7,903 nt of DNA from Planctomycetia bacterium (GTDB lineage Bacteria; Planctomycetota; Planctomycetia; Gemmatales; Gemmataceae), in the NCBI GenBank assembly GCA_005773755.1, contig SXHE01000373.1, forward strand, positions 1 through 7,903, in the 5' to 3' direction. A program made the position numbers and the translations under genes. This document shows, piece by piece, positions 6,743-7,903 of the stretch. The stretch's first letter is position 1. Each line of letters starts with the position of its first letter. The notes below the pieces were generated by a model that searched no databases, was not told the origin of the DNA, and saw only the letters and a program-made list of their open reading frames with translations.

Positions 6743-6778
6743 TGGTGTCCCTCTGGCAGTGAGGAGATCACCGATATT

Positions 6779-7633
6779 CTACCCTGGCGTACCACGTGTG
6801 TGCTGCTGAGAAAGCGCGCGAAGCCGGCGTGTGACTGGCCCCTCGGTGCCGGTGCCGGTGCCGATGTCGCGGCCGTCGATGCGGACGATGCCGATCACGC
6901 CGCACGCGGTTCCGGCGATGAACACCTCTTCTGATGCGAGCAGGTCCGCGAGCGTCAGCGTGTACTCGGCGACGATCGCGCCGCTTTCACCCGCGACGGC
7001 CGCGACCGCGAACCCGGTCGCGTCTTCGGGTTGCCCGCCCGCGACGACCAGTGCCCCGCCCTTCACCGCGAAGAGGAAGCCCTCCGTCACGCCGACGATG
7101 TGGCCGTCGCGGTTCTGGAAGAGTGCTTCGAGGCAGCCGGTTTGAAGGGCGTGTCGCTTCGCCTGAACGACGTGAAGCTGGTTCAGCGTGCGCACGCGGT
7201 GCGCCGGGTTCTCCGGATCGAGCGCCAGTGGCGAGACGGTCGCGTGCAAGCCGTGGCCGTACAACTCGTCGGGGAACGGCCGGTACTCTTCCGCGGTGAT
7301 GATGACCTGCGGCTCGATCTTCCGCGGGTCGGGGCCGACCGTGCCCGGCCCGCGCGACACGATCACCCGAACGTAGCCCGCGGTGCGGTTGTTGGCCTTC
7401 GCGGTCGCGATAATCGCCGCGAGCAGTTCGTCGTGTGACAATGGGATGTCGATGCCGATGGCGTCCGCCGCGGCGGAGAGAATCTTGAGGTGATGGGCCG
7501 CACCGAACGGCGTGCCGTTGAACAGGCGCAGGTGTTCCCACACCCCGTCGCCGTACAGGAACCCGTGGTCGAACGGGCTAACGCGCGCGTCGAGCTTGTC
7601 CGTGAGTGTGCCGTTGAGCCAGATTTGCGACAT
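6779..7633 (-). CDS. Class IV aminotransferase-fold protein with degraded active site
   Basis: The 284-aa product matches the BCAT / D-amino acid aminotransferase / aminodeoxychorismate lyase fold from end to end. It has VSPFDHGFLYGDGVWE (18-33), a TLN-QL segment (149-153), VTEG (182-185) and a C-terminal EVFIAGTACGV...IDGR...GPVTRRLR region (236-272). Several PLP-site residues of the family are missing. The Schiff-base lysine of the K-x-L-N motif is R148. The phosphate-binding Arg of 'HLxRL' is I51. After E184 the usual 'S-x-x-N-L-F' is shortened to FLF. The 'GITR' motif is not found; GFAV (207-210) occupies that place. Activity as a transaminase is therefore doubtful. ATG 7633 (MSQIWLNG) fits the family start; the frame extends upstream to 7708 but that part overlaps the ABC gene. 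The ABC ATPase gene ends 32 nt upstream. Confidence 0.85.
   Translation of the reverse strand: MSQIWLNGTLTDKLDARVSPFDHGFLYGDGVWEHLRLFNGTPFGAAHHLKILSAAADAIGIDIPLSHDELLAAIIATAKANNRTAGYVRVIVSRGPGTVGPDPRKIEPQVIITAEEYRPFPDELYGHGLHATVSPLALDPENPAHRVRTLNQLHVVQAKRHALQTGCLEALFQNRDGHIVGVTEGFLFAVKGGALVVAGGQPEDATGFAVAAVAGESGAIVAEYTLTLADLLASEEVFIAGTACGVIGIVRIDGRDIGTGTGTEGPVTRRLRALSQQHTRGTPG
6845..6862. repeat. Three tandem GGTGCC hexamers within a coding region
   Basis: GGTGCC is repeated three times exactly in the plus-strand reading. It encodes the alternating Gly-Thr stretch near residues 257-262 of the aminotransferase-fold protein, in the loop before GPVTRRLR. Adding or losing a unit would keep the frame. 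Confidence 0.7.
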
Positions 7634-7639
7634 TGAGCT

Positions 7640-7645
7640 ATTGTA
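7640..7645 (-). promoter_or_regulatory. Candidate -10 box for a leaderless or short-leader transcript
   Basis: TACAAT reads on the minus strand, ending 6 nt before the ATG at 7633. This would place transcription initiation at or next to the start codon, and there is no clear ribosome binding site. No convincing -35 hexamer is seen, and a GC-rich palindrome occupies the usual spacer, so this is tentative. Confidence 0.3.
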
Positions 7646-7668
7646 GCCCGCCACTCCGTGGCGGTTCA
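7643..7668. repeat. GC-rich palindrome, possible third REP-like element
   Basis: A perfect 7-bp stem CCGCCAC/GTGGCGG (7648-7654 with 7658-7664, loop TCC) sits in the 32-nt gap between the ABC ATPase and aminotransferase-fold genes and overlaps the ABC stop codon. It is preceded by GTAG at 7643-7646. Read on the minus strand it begins GTGAACCGC, the same nine bases found at the left arm of the 4903-4994 pair. It could act as a weak terminator or as an operator; no T-tract follows. Confidence 0.45.
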
Positions 7669-7903
7669 CACGGCCGCTAACCGCGGTTGCTGAAAGGGCG
7701 ACTGCCACGGCTTCTCGCTCGCACCCGTGTCGGTGGTGACGACGCCGTTCACCATGCGGACCACGCGGTCCGTCGCGGCGACGATTTCCGTGTTGTGCGT
7801 GACCATGACGATGGTGACGCCCTCGTCGCGGGTGATGTCGCGCAGGATGCGGATGATCTCGCCACCCGCGGCGGCGTCCAGGTTACCCGTCGGCTCGTCG
7901 GCC
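7666..7903 (-). CDS. ABC transporter ATP-binding subunit (MacB/LolD-like), C-terminal part
   Basis: The last 78 residues of an ABC ATPase are visible, and the start lies beyond the right edge. The fragment opens with the Walker B and D-loop region ADEPTGNLD, in which D2-E3 are the Mg-binding Asp and catalytic Glu. It continues with G-x-EIIRILRDI and then the H-loop VMVTHN. The 'ADEPTGNLD...G..I...L......G.T..MVTH...' pattern is typical of the MacB/LolD/FtsE group, which powers lipoprotein or efflux machinery with a partner permease. Walker A and the signature loop are off the edge, so the exact subtype cannot be named. The terminal ~20 residues after MVNGVV form a short polar tail. It is the first visible gene of the minus-strand run. 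Confidence 0.9.
   Translation of the reverse strand, partial: ADEPTGNLDAAAGGEIIRILRDITRDEGVTIVMVTHNTEIVAATDRVVRMVNGVVTTDTGASEKPWQSPFQQPRLAAV

Noticed and set aside
7000..7100. Frameshift as the cause of the missing motifs in the aminotransferase-fold gene
   Set aside because: The frame is continuous and conserved family sequence is found on both sides in the same frame; the substitutions at 51 and 148 are also outside this stretch.
1..7903. tRNA, rRNA, CRISPR array, riboswitch or intact insertion sequence
   Set aside because: No cloverleaf, no regularly spaced direct repeats, no transposase-like protein and no conserved leader structure was recognised by reading both strands.

Overview
The window is GC-rich (roughly two thirds G+C by eye), densely coded bacterial DNA. 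The gene content points to a planctomycete, most likely a Gemmata relative. The indications are a secreted PQQ-type beta-propeller whose mature N-terminus carries the WPHWRGPNRNG signature common in that phylum, a large membrane-anchored multihaem cytochrome c, an exported alpha/alpha-toroid protein, and a remnant of a Uma2-family nuclease, a family strongly expanded there. This assignment is inference; no rRNA or other phylogenetic marker is present.

Layout. (1) Positions 1-2595, minus strand: a GTG-started five-helix membrane protein with two transmembrane histidine pairs (diheme cytochrome b type) lies 64 bp upstream of a membrane-anchored decaheme cytochrome c. A good sigma70-like promoter (TTGACC-N17-TACTAT) stands in front of the pair. 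Together they look like a module that moves electrons across the membrane into the periplasmic space. A short reading frame begins right after the cytochrome stop codon and runs off the left edge. (2) Positions 2596-2870: divergent intergenic region with the promoter and the last ~40 codons of a Uma2-like gene. (3) Positions 2871-4897, plus strand: an exported prenyltransferase-fold protein, then a YgfZ-type folate-binding protein of iron-sulfur cluster maintenance. (4) Positions 4898-4996: the gap between convergent genes is filled by an inverted pair of REP-like palindromes, each preceded by GTAG. (5) Positions 4997-7903, minus strand: an ABC transporter ATPase (cut by the right edge), a class IV aminotransferase-fold protein, a universal stress protein and the PQQ-type propeller, separated by only 32, 36 and 30 nt, so possibly one transcript.

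Most noteworthy points: the aminotransferase-fold protein has lost its Schiff-base lysine and other PLP-contact motifs and may be a pseudoenzyme; the cytochrome b/decaheme c pair is a plausible, poorly characterised electron-transfer unit; the REP-like pair (with a possible third relative at 7643-7668) suggests a dispersed repeat family in this genome; and two short spacers contain heptad repeats or gene debris. No tRNA, rRNA, CRISPR array or intact mobile element was found.
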